From: Schoenoplectus triqueter
Taxonomy: Eukaryota; Streptophyta; Magnoliopsida; Poales; Cyperaceae
Direction of reading: 5' to 3'
Assembly: GCA_964058805.1 (NCBI GenBank)
Contig: CAXKVV010000577.1
Coordinates: forward strand, 1 to 64,000
Length of the DNA stretch: 64,000 nucleotides
This document shows positions 10,501 to 19,700 of this stretch, piece after piece. Numbering within the stretch: the stretch's first letter is position 1; every line of letters starts with the position of its first letter. A model generated the notes under the pieces. That model had not been told where the DNA came from. It was given only the letters and a program-made list of their open reading frames with translations, and ran no database searches. The position numbers and the translations under genes were made by a program.

Positions 10501-13500
10501 TACTGGGAGCGGGAAATCATCTTTAGGGCACGCCTTATTTAAGTCCCGAAAGTCCACGCAAATGCGGATTTGCCCATTTTTCTTCTTAACCGGGACAATG
10601 CTAGCCACCCATTCTGGCGTCTCTTCTTCCCGTATGAAACCGGCGTCGATGAGTTTCTTTGTCTCTTCCACGACCTTTTCTTCGAGTTCTATTCTCATCC
10701 GCCTCGGCGCTTGTTTAATTGGCTTAAAGGTTGGATCAATTTTTAAGTAATGGACCGCCACGTTGGGATCTAATCCAGGCATTTCTTTATAACTCCAAGC
10801 GAAGCAGTCCATATAGTTTTTAAGGAACGTCTTCAACCTGTCAGCCACCTCTTCCGGCAAGGACGCGCTTATGAAAGTTGGTCGTGGGTCCTCTTCTGTC
10901 CCCAGATTGATTTCAGCTAACTCATCGACCGTGTTAGGTTCCTTTTCTAGCTGCTTCAAAGCATTTTTCAGGACCGGGGTATTGTCCTCTTCTGTTTCAT
11001 TATCTGGCATTTCAACAGAAGTCATGCAACAGCTTCCTTTCATACGGCACTCGTTGAGAGACCCTTCAAAACATGCTGCGTCATCGCAGTTATACCCTAA
11101 CCCTCGGGTATATTTTATTTTGCCATCCAGGCCCAGGACTCTATTCTGGCCGCCATTCCAGAGTTCATCGAAGCGCTTGGCCTCGGCCTTGGATATGTCT
11201 CTCAGACATTTCGCCCTTTTTGCCAGTTTGTACAGCTCCTTTCCAAAGGGATGAGATGCAGCGTCACCGCTCGTTGCATTCTCCGATTCTTGTTCTATCA
11301 CCCACTTTTTCCAAGTGTTCTGGTCAGGGTTCTTCAGAGACTGGGTTGAATCGCTCTGATAGAAAATTATAGCCTTGTGGGTGATAGTTTTCCCTTTAAT
11401 GCGCTCTACCTTTGCCGGTACAACAAAGGTCTTTAGGGTTTGGATGTGGTTCACCTCCCTTGGTATAAGGTCTTTAAAATGCCTTTCGGGGACCACAGTA
11501 ATCTCTAGCGCTGCCATCTCTTCTTCTATCTCAATATTCATGACCGAGTTGGAGCGGTAGATTTTTTTGATAGGCTTACGTCTCGCCACCTTAGGTTTGC
11601 TAGGTACGGGAGTATGCGAGATCGTATAGGCAACCCCTTTGCCTTTGTTATTCAAGTTATGCGGAGCTGGGTCTTGTTGAAAGCTCTTCGGGAGTTGGAT
11701 TGTCCTGTTTCTATGCCCTTCTTCTATTAGGTCTTTGAATACCCAACATTCTTCAATTGTATGGCCCAATATGCGATGATAAGGGCAGAATTCGCCTTCG
11801 CCGGCTCTTTCTATGTCGGCGGGTCTTTTACAGACGGGAAGTGTCAATCCGCTCTTTAAGGCCTGCTCAAATATCCGAGCTGTTTTATTTTTCAGGAAAG
11901 AGTATGGTTTACTCTTCTTGACCTTGAGGGTTTGCATGACGGTCGATTGTTTAGCTTTCATTTCTTCCCCCTTTGATTCATCTACTATGACAATTACCCG
12001 TTTGCCGCTATCGGGTGCTTGTCTTTCGGGGGTTCCGGAACGGGGTTCGCTCGTCACCTCCTTGAGTAGCTCGGAGTTATAGATCGCGGTTTGCAGGTTT
12101 TTAATCATTACCATGATTTCATTGTGTTGCGTCTTGATATCCTGCATTACTTCCCATTGTTCAGACACCTCTCTTCTATTATTTTCAACCTGGTGTCTTA
12201 TTTCGTCGATCGCATTCCAGACGCGACCTTCGAAATTTTCCCGCCATGAGCGTTCTTCATTTATAGGCCTTGGCCTAACCGGGTTATCCCTTCCGCTACC
12301 GGGTCCCGTGTTGATCATATATGACTCCTCACTTTCATTATCTGTTTCGGGCCCTTCATATGGCTTTTTGAGGATATGATAAATGATCTCTTCGTCAGAC
12401 TCCTCTTCCCAAGGTTGACGATCATGGCCAGATTCTTCTCCCGAGGTGGTATCGCCCGAGTTGTTAGAATCTTCGGAGTCTTCTCCTGAAGTTGCCTCTA
12501 TGATCTGAATTTGAGGGGTGTTGGTAGGCTTAAAATTGAAAATGACCTCCTCTTCAGAATCACTTGCATTGATTTCGCTCGGTTTTATTTGGGCCTTATA
12601 CGCAGCCACCTGTTTGAAGCGGAAGGTTGCTTCTTCACCCGACTTTTTTCCGAGTCTTTGGGCTCGAGCACCTCGGGGTTTAATATTAAATTTGACCTCT
12701 TCTTCTTCTCCGGACGAGGTATCAAATTTAGGGCCTTTGTTGAAGGGTTTCTGATCTGCTTTAGTTATAGGCCGGCTTGGCGCCACGGCGGATTTAGGCA
12801 GAAAATACTGGGCGTCATTGAATTTAATCTCATGCACCCCGAATGGTTTGACATCTCCGTCAATTCTCTTTTGTTTACCATTCTCAATATATTTCAGGCA
12901 CTGGTGCAGAGTAGAGGGTATGACCTGATTACTATGAAGCCACGGGCGACCCAGCAACGCCCGATAAGAGGTTTCAGCGTCAATGACATAGAATTTAGTA
13001 GGCGCTTTTAGGCTTCCGCATTGCAGGTTCAGAGTTATAGCTCCCAGGGCCTTTTGGGAGTTTTGATTAAAGCCATGAATAATCACCTTTTCATCAGATA
13101 GATTCTTTACATCTAAGGTGATGGTCTTTAGAGTTTTGAGTGGCATGATATTGATTGAAGACCCTGCGTCGACCAAGATACGGCCAATCTTCTGCCCTCC
13201 GCAGTTTCCGGTAATGTACAACGGGCGATTGTGGTCGACGGTGCCTATTAGGAGGTCGTCGTCTGTGAAATTTATACAGGCGGCCCGTTTGGCGGTGAAT
13301 AGGGCTTCTTGCATATTTTGCTCGACAAAGTATGACTTGTACTTCTCGGGATCTTGCAAGGCCTGAATTAGTACCTCCCTTAGGTCTTGTGACATCATCA
13401 ACGCGTCAAATATGCTTAATAGCGCTGGAATCTTACGCAGATGTGCCAACACATTATATTCTTCGCCCGTCGACCGGGTCTTTTCTGGGTTCTTGCTTGG

Positions 13501-16500
13501 ATTCTCGGCCTCTTTGCCTTTATTCAGGGCCTTGTCCTTTCCTTTATCGGAATCCTTGGGAGCCTGTCTCTCGGGTATATAAGTCCCAGACCGGAGTACG
13601 GCTTTACATTCTTCGTTTTTTGTCCCAGAGGTGCTTGCTTCCCCTTCGTCATTCGGGAAGAACATCTCCTCTAATGTTGGCATATCTTCATCGTGAGAAG
13701 AATATACCATATTGCACGAAGCACCCCAGATCTCTTCACTTTCTTCTTTGTCTATTTCTTCATTTATATTTTCTTCCTTTTGACCTAGGGTTAGCTTCTC
13801 CCAGTCTTCTTTGGAGATGAAATGTTGGAGGGTGATCGCCTCGGGACTGCCCTGCTCATATTCTTCAATCTTGTTCTTTTTGGACCTGTTGCTTCTATGC
13901 TTCTTTTTCTTCTTAAGAACCTGGTCTTGGCTCTGGTCCACCTTATAATATACCCTGGGTTTTGGTGGGACCACTGGTGTGATATCGTCTTTCCATTTCA
14001 TGCCAGGTTCTTTCTTAAGGGCTTTAAGCATTTTAATCGATTTCTTCGATAAGTGCGTAGTCCATTGCTCTTCTTGTTCTTCGCTTAACTGGCCCGGGAC
14101 TTTCTCTTCCTCATGAGAGATCGTGTTGGCCTGCTCATGGGCTGATGGGCTTTGCAATAACCCTTTTGGTAAAGTAATTTCACCATTTTTATACGCCTTC
14201 TCGACCCAATCTTTGAAGACCCAACAATCTTCAATTGAATGCCCTATTATTCTGTGGTATGGGCAAAAGTTGGGTTCGTCCGATTTATCGGCATCTTCCG
14301 GGCGTTTACTGGCCGGCAGGGTTAGACCGTTCTTCAGTGCCCCTCTGAAGATTTGGGCAACTTTATCTTTCCTGAAGGAGTACGGTTTAGATTTCTTTTG
14401 TTTAAGGGATTCAAAACTCCGTGAACTCCCTCCTGGGTTGGGCCTGGGTCCCTTGTTGTAATTGTTGCCATTTGTGCTACTGCTGCCGCCTTGGGTGTCT
14501 GCGTTGGCAACCATCTTATCTTTTAACGAGGTGAATGCCACTTTGGTTTCAGCTCGGGCTCCTCGTTGCGGCCTATTATTCATAAAGTTCGGCACGGTAT
14601 GCGGTGACATTCTTTCCATGTTGGATACCGATCTGAGCAAGTCTTTGAATGTGTTGACCTTTGTCACACCAAGAAGCATGCCCATCCACCCGTCAATGTT
14701 CTTCATGATTAGGTTGACGGCCTCATCTTCGGTTAATGTGCGGTCGCATTTGATGCTGAGGTTCCGCCATCTATTGATAAAATCTGTCATTGACTCCCCT
14801 TTCTTGGGTTTAGTGCTTGCCAGATCGGCTATGTTTATTTTGTCAGACACCATGACAAATCGTGCCCTGAACGAGTCTGCCATCTCGTCCCAGGTCCTGA
14901 TGCTGTTGTTCTCCAGCGAATAGTACCATTGGAAAGCGGTTCCCACTAGGCTTTGAGGGAATTGTCTTAACAACAGTGCATCATTGCCGCCCGTGTTGCC
15001 ACACGAGGCTACAAAGTGGGCCAGGTGTTGTTCGGGGTTCAGGTCTTTATTACCTTCCCCGGAGAAGGTCCTGAAGCGGGGGATCACATACCCTTTAGGA
15101 TATTCTTCCAAGTCGTATATGGCAGGGTATGGATGTCCACAATTTTTAACGGGAGGGATAGCGTATCCACCTCCAGCTATCTGCATTTGCTGGGCAATCA
15201 TGGCTTGAATCTCTTTCCGGGATATTCCCGTTGGTTCAGCCTCCACTTCTATGGTTCTATGTGGATGGGGTTTAGAATCGACAGGTTGTTTTCCCTTATG
15301 ATTGCTTTTGGTACTGTGGACCCCTTCTTGACGGGAGCTACCAGCTTTGAAATTGGCGTCTTGTGATTCCTGTAATGACTTGACCGCCTTAATCAATTCT
15401 TCATTTTGCTTCAGCATGGTAGCAATTAGCTCCCGTTGCCTAATCAGCTCTTCGTCCCGTGCCTCGATGTGGCCTTTTAGTATTTCAATTTCATCGATAG
15501 GCATTTCGGGACGTGTTTCAACGTCATCTTCATTATCGAAGAAGTCAGGGTTTTCGTTGTGGTCTTCCCCTTCCCTGCTATTGCCTTCGGGGTTGACTCT
15601 CTTTGGGGGTCTCCCTTTTCTACCATTATTCTTATTGGTATTTGTGACATGAGCTTGATTAGGCGGGGACTGGTCATCCTGGACCATATTCACCTCCCCA
15701 TCAGTATCTGGGTCAGTATCGTAACTTATACTGATGGTATTGACTGAGAAGTGCTCTTCGTAGCGAGCAGTTCTTCTCTTCTTCTTTGTTTGGTCAGGAG
15801 CAGTTATTTTCAGGTTGTTGAGTGGTATTCTCGAGCCTAATCGGCTGAATACACTCTTCTGGCCTAAGCGGCTGAACACGCTCTCGGGCGGAGCGTTGGA
15901 CCTACCGGCCTTGCTGGGCTGGGCTTGAGACTGGGGTTTCGTTGGCTGGGAACCTTTCGGGACCCACACCTGCTGGGTGCTAGGTGTTGCCTGTGATATA
16001 GACCTCCTCGGGTGTGGAGTGGAGACAATGGCTTGCGGCTGAGCCATGTCTTGAGATTGATTGGAGCGGGAGACGTATCGTCTCGACCTAGCGTTTCTAA
16101 CGCTCTTCCTCTGTTTGAGGGCCCTGTGAGCCTTGTAGATGGCTTCTGCAGGGGTTTGAGATTTGTCCTGGCGGCGCTGAGGCCTTTGAGTTGGGCGAGG
16201 TGTGGGCTTAGGCACCTCCCATGCTTGGCGGAGCTGGCCTGTGGCCGAGTTCTTTGCCACTATGCGGAGAGCTGTGAATTTGTTGGAGACTGGGATAGCT
16301 GGCCTAGCCACCAGCTGATTTTGGTATGCGTCCAGGGCCCTCTTCCTGGACGCTTGAGAGTTGCGAGCAGTCTGGGCTGCTGCCTTTGGGGCTGCCCTCT
16401 TGGACGGGCGCCTTCTCCTCTTTGGGGAGGCAGTAGGAGAGGCCATGATGTTGTTAGAGATCCCCTTGGGAGTTAGGGTGATCGAGTCCTCCTCCTCGTC

Positions 16501-16668
16501 CTGAATAGAGATCTGGACGGTTGCGGGAGTGAAGGCGGCCACTGGAGCTGGGCCGTAGACAGTCAGTTCTTGTGGGATGGTCCCAAAGAACATGAATAGT
16601 TTGCCCTCTGGGCTCTTTGCAGGCATGACAGTGTAGGGAGCAAGGTTGAAGTTTCCAAAGTATGTCAT
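7582..16668 (-). CDS. gag-pol: Gag-pol polyprotein of element A (Tat lineage), intact ~3,028-codon frame
   Basis: The first ATG (16668) is preceded by a splice-acceptor-like GCAG. Numbering from this ATG: basic Pro/Ala/Arg-rich N-terminus with SVFSRLG twice (263-269, 272-278); coiled segment about 395-435; retrotransposon gag core about 530-697; Cys/His motif CPYHR..GH..C (802-815); aspartic protease VDAGSS (Asp 1167); an acidic-repeat region (about 1318-1412); a second Cys/His motif (about 1628-1641); RT about 1987-2162 with YVDD (2136-2139); a degenerate gypsy RNase H; an archaeal-type RNase H with YFDGA (D2433), NNEAEY, GDSQ (D2505) and EADALA (D2555); integrase with H-H-C-C (2677, 2684, 2715, 2718) and D2747, D2808, E2844 (spacing D-35-E). 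It ends near GGGAYQL. There is no stop or frameshift between gag and pol. All catalytic residues I checked are present except in the first RNase H, which is degenerate in Tat elements generally. Confidence 0.93.
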   Translation of the reverse strand: MTYFGNFNLAPYTVMPAKSPEGKLFMFFGTIPQELTVYGPAPVAAFTPATVQISIQDEEEDSITLTPKGISNNIMASPTASPKRRRRPSKRAAPKAAAQTARNSQASRKRALDAYQNQLVARPAIPVSNKFTALRIVAKNSATGQLRQAWEVPKPTPRPTQRPQRRQDKSQTPAEAIYKAHRALKQRKSVRNARSRRYVSRSNQSQDMAQPQAIVSTPHPRRSISQATPSTQQVWVPKGSQPTKPQSQAQPSKAGRSNAPPESVFSRLGQKSVFSRLGSRIPLNNLKITAPDQTKKKRRTARYEEHFSVNTISISYDTDPDTDGEVNMVQDDQSPPNQAHVTNTNKNNGRKGRPPKRVNPEGNSREGEDHNENPDFFDNEDDVETRPEMPIDEIEILKGHIEARDEELIRQRELIATMLKQNEELIKAVKSLQESQDANFKAGSSRQEGVHSTKSNHKGKQPVDSKPHPHRTIEVEAEPTGISRKEIQAMIAQQMQIAGGGYAIPPVKNCGHPYPAIYDLEEYPKGYVIPRFRTFSGEGNKDLNPEQHLAHFVASCGNTGGNDALLLRQFPQSLVGTAFQWYYSLENNSIRTWDEMADSFRARFVMVSDKINIADLASTKPKKGESMTDFINRWRNLSIKCDRTLTEDEAVNLIMKNIDGWMGMLLGVTKVNTFKDLLRSVSNMERMSPHTVPNFMNNRPQRGARAETKVAFTSLKDKMVANADTQGGSSSTNGNNYNKGPRPNPGGSSRSFESLKQKKSKPYSFRKDKVAQIFRGALKNGLTLPASKRPEDADKSDEPNFCPYHRIIGHSIEDCWVFKDWVEKAYKNGEITLPKGLLQSPSAHEQANTISHEEEKVPGQLSEEQEEQWTTHLSKKSIKMLKALKKEPGMKWKDDITPVVPPKPRVYYKVDQSQDQVLKKKKKHRSNRSKKNKIEEYEQGSPEAITLQHFISKEDWEKLTLGQKEENINEEIDKEESEEIWGASCNMVYSSHDEDMPTLEEMFFPNDEGEASTSGTKNEECKAVLRSGTYIPERQAPKDSDKGKDKALNKGKEAENPSKNPEKTRSTGEEYNVLAHLRKIPALLSIFDALMMSQDLREVLIQALQDPEKYKSYFVEQNMQEALFTAKRAACINFTDDDLLIGTVDHNRPLYITGNCGGQKIGRILVDAGSSINIMPLKTLKTITLDVKNLSDEKVIIHGFNQNSQKALGAITLNLQCGSLKAPTKFYVIDAETSYRALLGRPWLHSNQVIPSTLHQCLKYIENGKQKRIDGDVKPFGVHEIKFNDAQYFLPKSAVAPSRPITKADQKPFNKGPKFDTSSGEEEEVKFNIKPRGARAQRLGKKSGEEATFRFKQVAAYKAQIKPSEINASDSEEEVIFNFKPTNTPQIQIIEATSGEDSEDSNNSGDTTSGEESGHDRQPWEEESDEEIIYHILKKPYEGPETDNESEESYMINTGPGSGRDNPVRPRPINEERSWRENFEGRVWNAIDEIRHQVENNRREVSEQWEVMQDIKTQHNEIMVMIKNLQTAIYNSELLKEVTSEPRSGTPERQAPDSGKRVIVIVDESKGEEMKAKQSTVMQTLKVKKSKPYSFLKNKTARIFEQALKSGLTLPVCKRPADIERAGEGEFCPYHRILGHTIEECWVFKDLIEEGHRNRTIQLPKSFQQDPAPHNLNNKGKGVAYTISHTPVPSKPKVARRKPIKKIYRSNSVMNIEIEEEMAALEITVVPERHFKDLIPREVNHIQTLKTFVVPAKVERIKGKTITHKAIIFYQSDSTQSLKNPDQNTWKKWVIEQESENATSGDAASHPFGKELYKLAKRAKCLRDISKAEAKRFDELWNGGQNRVLGLDGKIKYTRGLGYNCDDAACFEGSLNECRMKGSCCMTSVEMPDNETEEDNTPVLKNALKQLEKEPNTVDELAEINLGTEEDPRPTFISASLPEEVADRLKTFLKNYMDCFAWSYKEMPGLDPNVAVHYLKIDPTFKPIKQAPRRMRIELEEKVVEETKKLIDAGFIREEETPEWVASIVPVKKKNGQIRICVDFRDLNKACPKDDFPLPVTEIIIDHTSSYEVFSFMDGYAGYNQIKMAPEDERHTAFRTPIGIYCYKVMPFGLKNAGATYQRAMTKIFDDLTHKIVECYVDDLVIKAMSYEEHLQYLEVVFNRLREHALKLNPLKCAFMVSSGKFLGFVVRHRGIEIDPGKIKAITELSPPKNLKQLRSLQGQLAYIRRFIANLSGKIQPFTRLTKKNIPFKWDSECQRAFEEIKAYLLNPPVLAAPIPGKELILYTTALDGSLGALLAQENQDGNQNALYYLSRMMVGAEHGYSPIEKHCLALIFAVKKLRHYMLAHKIILISKVDPLKYLMTRPMLTGRLAKWAIILTEFDITYTPQKAIKGQALADFLAAHPIQDDSPLKCDFPDEESLHIEEGSPIWEMYFDGASSIKPIAGPGVPTVRAGAGLVFVTPEGGIIRHSLALTELCTNNEAEYEALIAGLELSLELEIKAVRIFGDSQLIINQIIGEYKVLKPELIQYHQKAMELMKKIPYVSIEKVTRAVNGEADALAKLAKELGEPTEPEIHIIVRNRRPLSLCQTTDNVNNEGTGPEKIECQEAMITEDDDWRQPFIEYFRHGTLPKDKRIADQLRKRVLRYAYVGNTLYRRSYDQLWLRCVSGPEAGQVMKEVHSGLCGAHQSGPKMKLKIKRMGYYWPTMVADCEEHAKKCRMCQIHGPFIHQAPNPLHPTVASWPFNTWGTDIVGPIDPPTSRGHRFILAATDYFTKWAEAIPLKEVKASDVVKFFKTHIFYRFGTPRRIISDNGTAFKSSKVYALAEQFNIDWRFSSIYNPRANGLAEAFNKTLINIMKKTVDGNQRDWDNRLQEALWAYRTTYRTPTQATPYSLAFGVEAVLPLEVELPSLRVAMQNDMTMDECQQLRLDELDAMDEKRLIAQQNLEIYQAKMARAYDKMARVRAFQQGELVLVLKRPIIGRHIGPKFSPNWEGPYVIEKVYGGGAYQLIDHEGERPMPPINGRYLMKYYT
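11533..14409 (-). repeat. Internal duplication of the gag Cys/His module within gag-pol (13873-14409 and 11533-11931)
   Basis: Residues about 754-930 and 1580-1712 are recognisably the same module: KKSKPYSF, then a short helix (ALKNGLTLP vs ALKSGLTLP), a KRP linker, FCPYHRIIGHSIEDCWVFKD vs FCPYHRILGHTIEECWVFKD, a leucine-proline stretch, ISH, a P-KP-V segment and a Lys/Arg-rich tail. The protease lies between the two copies. The second copy is shorter. Confidence 0.85.
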
Positions 16669-16710
16669 TTCCTGCAAAAAACAAAAACACTTGAAAATTA
16701 TTAGTCATTT
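16669..16710 (-). promoter_or_regulatory. Splice-acceptor-like site just before the gag ATG
   Basis: On the minus strand a branch-point-like TGACTAAT is followed by TTTTCAAGTG, a T-rich tract and GTTTTTTGCAG, then GAAATG. The AG lies 3 nt upstream of the gag ATG. Branch site, tract and AG have spacing normal for plant introns. The donor was not identified. Confidence 0.5.
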
Positions 16711-16717
16711 TAGCACA

Positions 16718-17101
16718 TAGAAGACCACTTGTATCTCTTAACTATTCTATTTGCCTCTCTCTTTCAGAGACAAGAGGAGAATCTAGGTCCCACCGGGCGT
16801 GCCAGATCCTGTGCGACCCTTTTTCGCGCGCCGCCGCACCGCCGCCGGGCGATGGGTTCTGCGGAAGAAGGACACGGAGATCCCTCCCAAGCGTGCATCT
16901 GCTGGGTGTCGGCCGATTCTGCCGTTTAAAGATATTTGGATGCACATTCAGGGGGTTTTTAGTGATTGTGAGTTATTGTAGATTCCGGTGGGCGCAAGCC
17001 CCCACCGTTAATTACCCTGGGCTACGAACCTCGAGGCACCTCTGGATCTTTGAAAGAGAGAAGCAAATAGTATAGTTAAAAGATGGTCAAGTGGTCGTCT
17101 A
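16718..17101. repeat. ~54-bp inverted repeat around the predicted LTR/leader boundary
   Basis: Arms 16718-16770 and 17047-17101 are reverse complements with about seven differences. Shared blocks include GAAAGAGAGA, GCAAATAG, ATAGTTAA and CAAGTGGTC. The 276-bp interior is GC-rich and contains the candidate PBS (16786-16804) and a smaller hairpin (16986-17007, CGGTGGG / CCCACCG). Confidence 0.8.
16786..16804 (-). other. Candidate primer binding site of element A
   Basis: The minus strand reads TGGCACGCCCGGTGGGACC, starting 5 nt after an ACA at 16812-16810. The sequence starts TGG as PBSs do, and similar sequence follows the 5' LTR in other plant Tat elements as I recall. With it, the LTR would run TGT...ACA. 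The priming tRNA was not identified. Confidence 0.5.
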
Positions 17102-17124
17102 AGTTCATAAAAAGGGTCTACGGA

Positions 17125-17665
17125 AGATGAACCTACAAACAGATCGGTTCAATCTATGGAAGACAAACCTACAAACAGATCGGTTTTGTCCTATGGAGGA
17201 CGAACCTACAAACAGATCGGTTCAGTCCATGCCACCTCGAGATGTAACCTTACCTACAGACCAGGTTAATCTCTTCATAGGGGGCTTGAGGTGAGTCTAC
17301 ATACAGATCGACTCGACCTCCGTTGATCTAGAAGATAAACCTACAAACAGATCGGTTCAATCTTAACTAGTCAACAACCAATCACACAAAATACAACTCG
17401 AAGCACTGAGCCGGTTGATCTTGAGGTTGGTGAATCAGGAGAAGGGTGGATATGGCCCACGTGTTTCTTCTCACTGATCTTGTAGATCATGAATTCGAAG
17501 CACTAAGCCGATTCATAAACCTAGGAAACACAATTGCACACAATGTCAAACCTGAAGCTCTGGGCCAGTTCAACATTGAGGCATGTGTTAGTGAAGGAAC
17601 CTACCTACAGAACGGTTCACATTCACTATTTTGTGGATGAATCTACCTACAGACCGATTCAATCT
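17125..17665. repeat. 36-37-bp tandem repeats with CCTACAAACAGATCGGTT core
   Basis: The core ACCTACAAACAGATCGGTT begins at 17131, 17167, 17204 and 17339, with decayed versions near 17250, 17293, 17607 and 17641 (such as CTACATACAGATCGACTC and CTACCTACAGACCGATTC). Copies are separated by TATGGA(A/G)GAC-like linkers. Confidence 0.8.
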
Positions 17666-17764
17666 CACAGTCTCGGGAAATGAACCAGGAGACGAACTTA
17701 TCGACGGATGAGTTCAGTCTTGCCAGCTCAAATGGTCATGAATTACTTGTTCATGACACCGAGT

Positions 17765-17798
17765 CATTAAGATGTCGCTTCGCTCGGACATCTTAATG
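17765..17798. other. Perfect 12-bp hairpin
   Basis: CATTAAGATGTC (17765-17776), a 10-nt loop, then GACATCTTAATG (17787-17798). A decayed second version lies about 230 bp to the right (near 17994-18027). It belongs to the repeat-rich part of the predicted LTR. Confidence 0.8.
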
Positions 17799-17866
17799 CT
17801 CTTCTTCTTCAAAGTCGACATATCTCTCCATGCTGATGTCGTAGCTTTGGTCATTCTTCAGCGAGC

Positions 17867-18347
17867 GTCAAGATGTTCTTGTCTTGACTAATCATTCTAC
17901 GTGTTGCATTACTTGTGCAAAATTACTATATTGCCCTACACCTCTTGTGTGAGCGTATTCAATCATGAGTTACTTGCTCATGGCAGCGAGTCATTAAGAT
18001 GTCACCTCTCTAGGACATCGTAATGTTCTTCTTCCTCAGAGTCGACATGTATCTCCATGTTAATGTCGCAATTCTGGTTATTCTTCATTAAGCGTCAAGA
18101 TGTTCCTGTCTCGACATATCTCTTCATGCTGCTATCGAAGCCTTAATCATTCTACGTCAAGATGTTCTTGTCTCAACGTATCTTGTTATTCTTCATCAAG
18201 TGTCGAGATGTTCTTGTCTCGACGTATCTTCTCATGTTGCTATCAAAGCCTTAATCTTCTCACGTCAAGATGTTCTTGTCTCAACGCATCTTTTCGTGTT
18301 GTCATTGCAACCTTATTTATCCTCTGTCAAGGTGTTCTCGTCTTGAC
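17867..18347. repeat. Six copies of a GTCAAGA...TCTTGAC stem-loop repeat
   Basis: Stem-loops start at 17867, 18094, 18156, 18202, 18264 and 18326, each with 7-nt arms and an 8-nt TGTTCTTG-like loop. Copies 1 and 4 pair fully, copy 4 by a two-sided change (GTCGAGA with TCTCGAC). Copy 6 pairs with one G-T. Copies 2, 3 and 5 have mismatches. The flanking text (TATCT, CATG, CCTTAATC) is repeated too. Confidence 0.7.
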
Positions 18348-18419
18348 TAATCATTCTAAATGTTATATCATGTGTGCAAATATTCTTACGTGGCTCTACA
18401 CTCCTTATGTGAGCATGTT

Positions 18420-18485
18420 TATTTTCTAAAATGCACAAAATCTATTATATAATATCTTCCATTATTATTTTTATTATAAAGATGC

Positions 18486-18553
<68 letters not shown>

Positions 18554-19700
18554 TTTATTCTATTTATCTATGTAGAAAATTATTTACAAAATAATAGAAA
18601 AAGGGGTTAACTAATAACTAGAGTATCATTTATATTTTTGGATTTTTTTTTTACAATAGCAAAAATAGTAGAATTTTTATTTTTATTATTTCTAATCTCT
18701 ATTTATTTTGTAGAAAATCACTTATAAAAATAATAGAAAATAAAATGGCTATGATTTTTATTTGTATTTTTAAAATGTTTATAATAGCCAAAGTAGGAAT
18801 TATTATTATTATATCCTATTATACTATTCATTATGTAAGAATCATTTGCAAAATTAAAAGATGGTTAGCTATACTATTTTACTATTATTATTTCATTATT
18901 ATTATTATTATTATTTTTTTATATCTATAATAGCTAAAAAGAAATCATTACTAATATTCTATCCTATTTATTATACTATTCATTATATCTATTTTTATTA
19001 TTTCTATTTATTATCTATAGAAAAGTATAAGTTTTTTTTTATTATTAGTTGAAAATAGTCATAAGAGATGAAATTCATTATGTTTTTATTACAACTATTA
19101 TTTTTATTACATTTTATTCATCAAAAGTATATTTTTTATTGTATATATTTGTATAGAAATAACAAAAGAAATACAATTCATATTATAAAACTATATTATC
19201 ATTCTTTAAAATGTATTTTACTATTTATTACCATAGTAGTATATTTTGTATATTTTGTGCTATTTATTTTTATTATTCTTTTTACAGAAAATATCAATAT
19301 AATATCTTTTATTATTATATTATTATTATTATTTTTTAAAGGATATAGCTAATCTCACTATTTGTTATAGTATATTACTATCATCATTATTATTTCATGG
19401 AAAATCACTTGAAAGATCACTAAAATATATCTAATTATTATTTATGATTTTTATTTGTATTTTTGGAATTTTTATAGTATTTAAAATGACAAGTCAAAGC
19501 TAAGTCAAACATATCAATATAGGTAATATCTTTTGCTTTTAAATTGTTTTACTATGGTTATATTTTTAAAACTGGAATATTATTGTATAGAAAAATAGTG
19601 TGAAAAATAAGGAAGCTTTAGAAACAAATTTGAGTCAATTTGGAGTTCAGGAGCATTTTTAAATCATTTATTTATCATATATAATTAATGTTCTGTTATT
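18420..19700. repeat. AT-rich belt with (ATT)n microsatellite
   Basis: More than 1.2 kb of very AT-rich DNA. A near-perfect ATT run covers about 18492-18554 (about 20 units), and shorter ATT runs lie near 18885-18915 and 19310-19335. Small open frames here are Ile/Phe/Tyr-rich translation of this composition and are not credible genes. Confidence 0.85.

Noticed and set aside
16669..16677. Gag start at the TTG at 16677
   Set aside because: This TTG overlaps the splice-acceptor-like TTGCAG. The ATG at 16668 is the more credible start.
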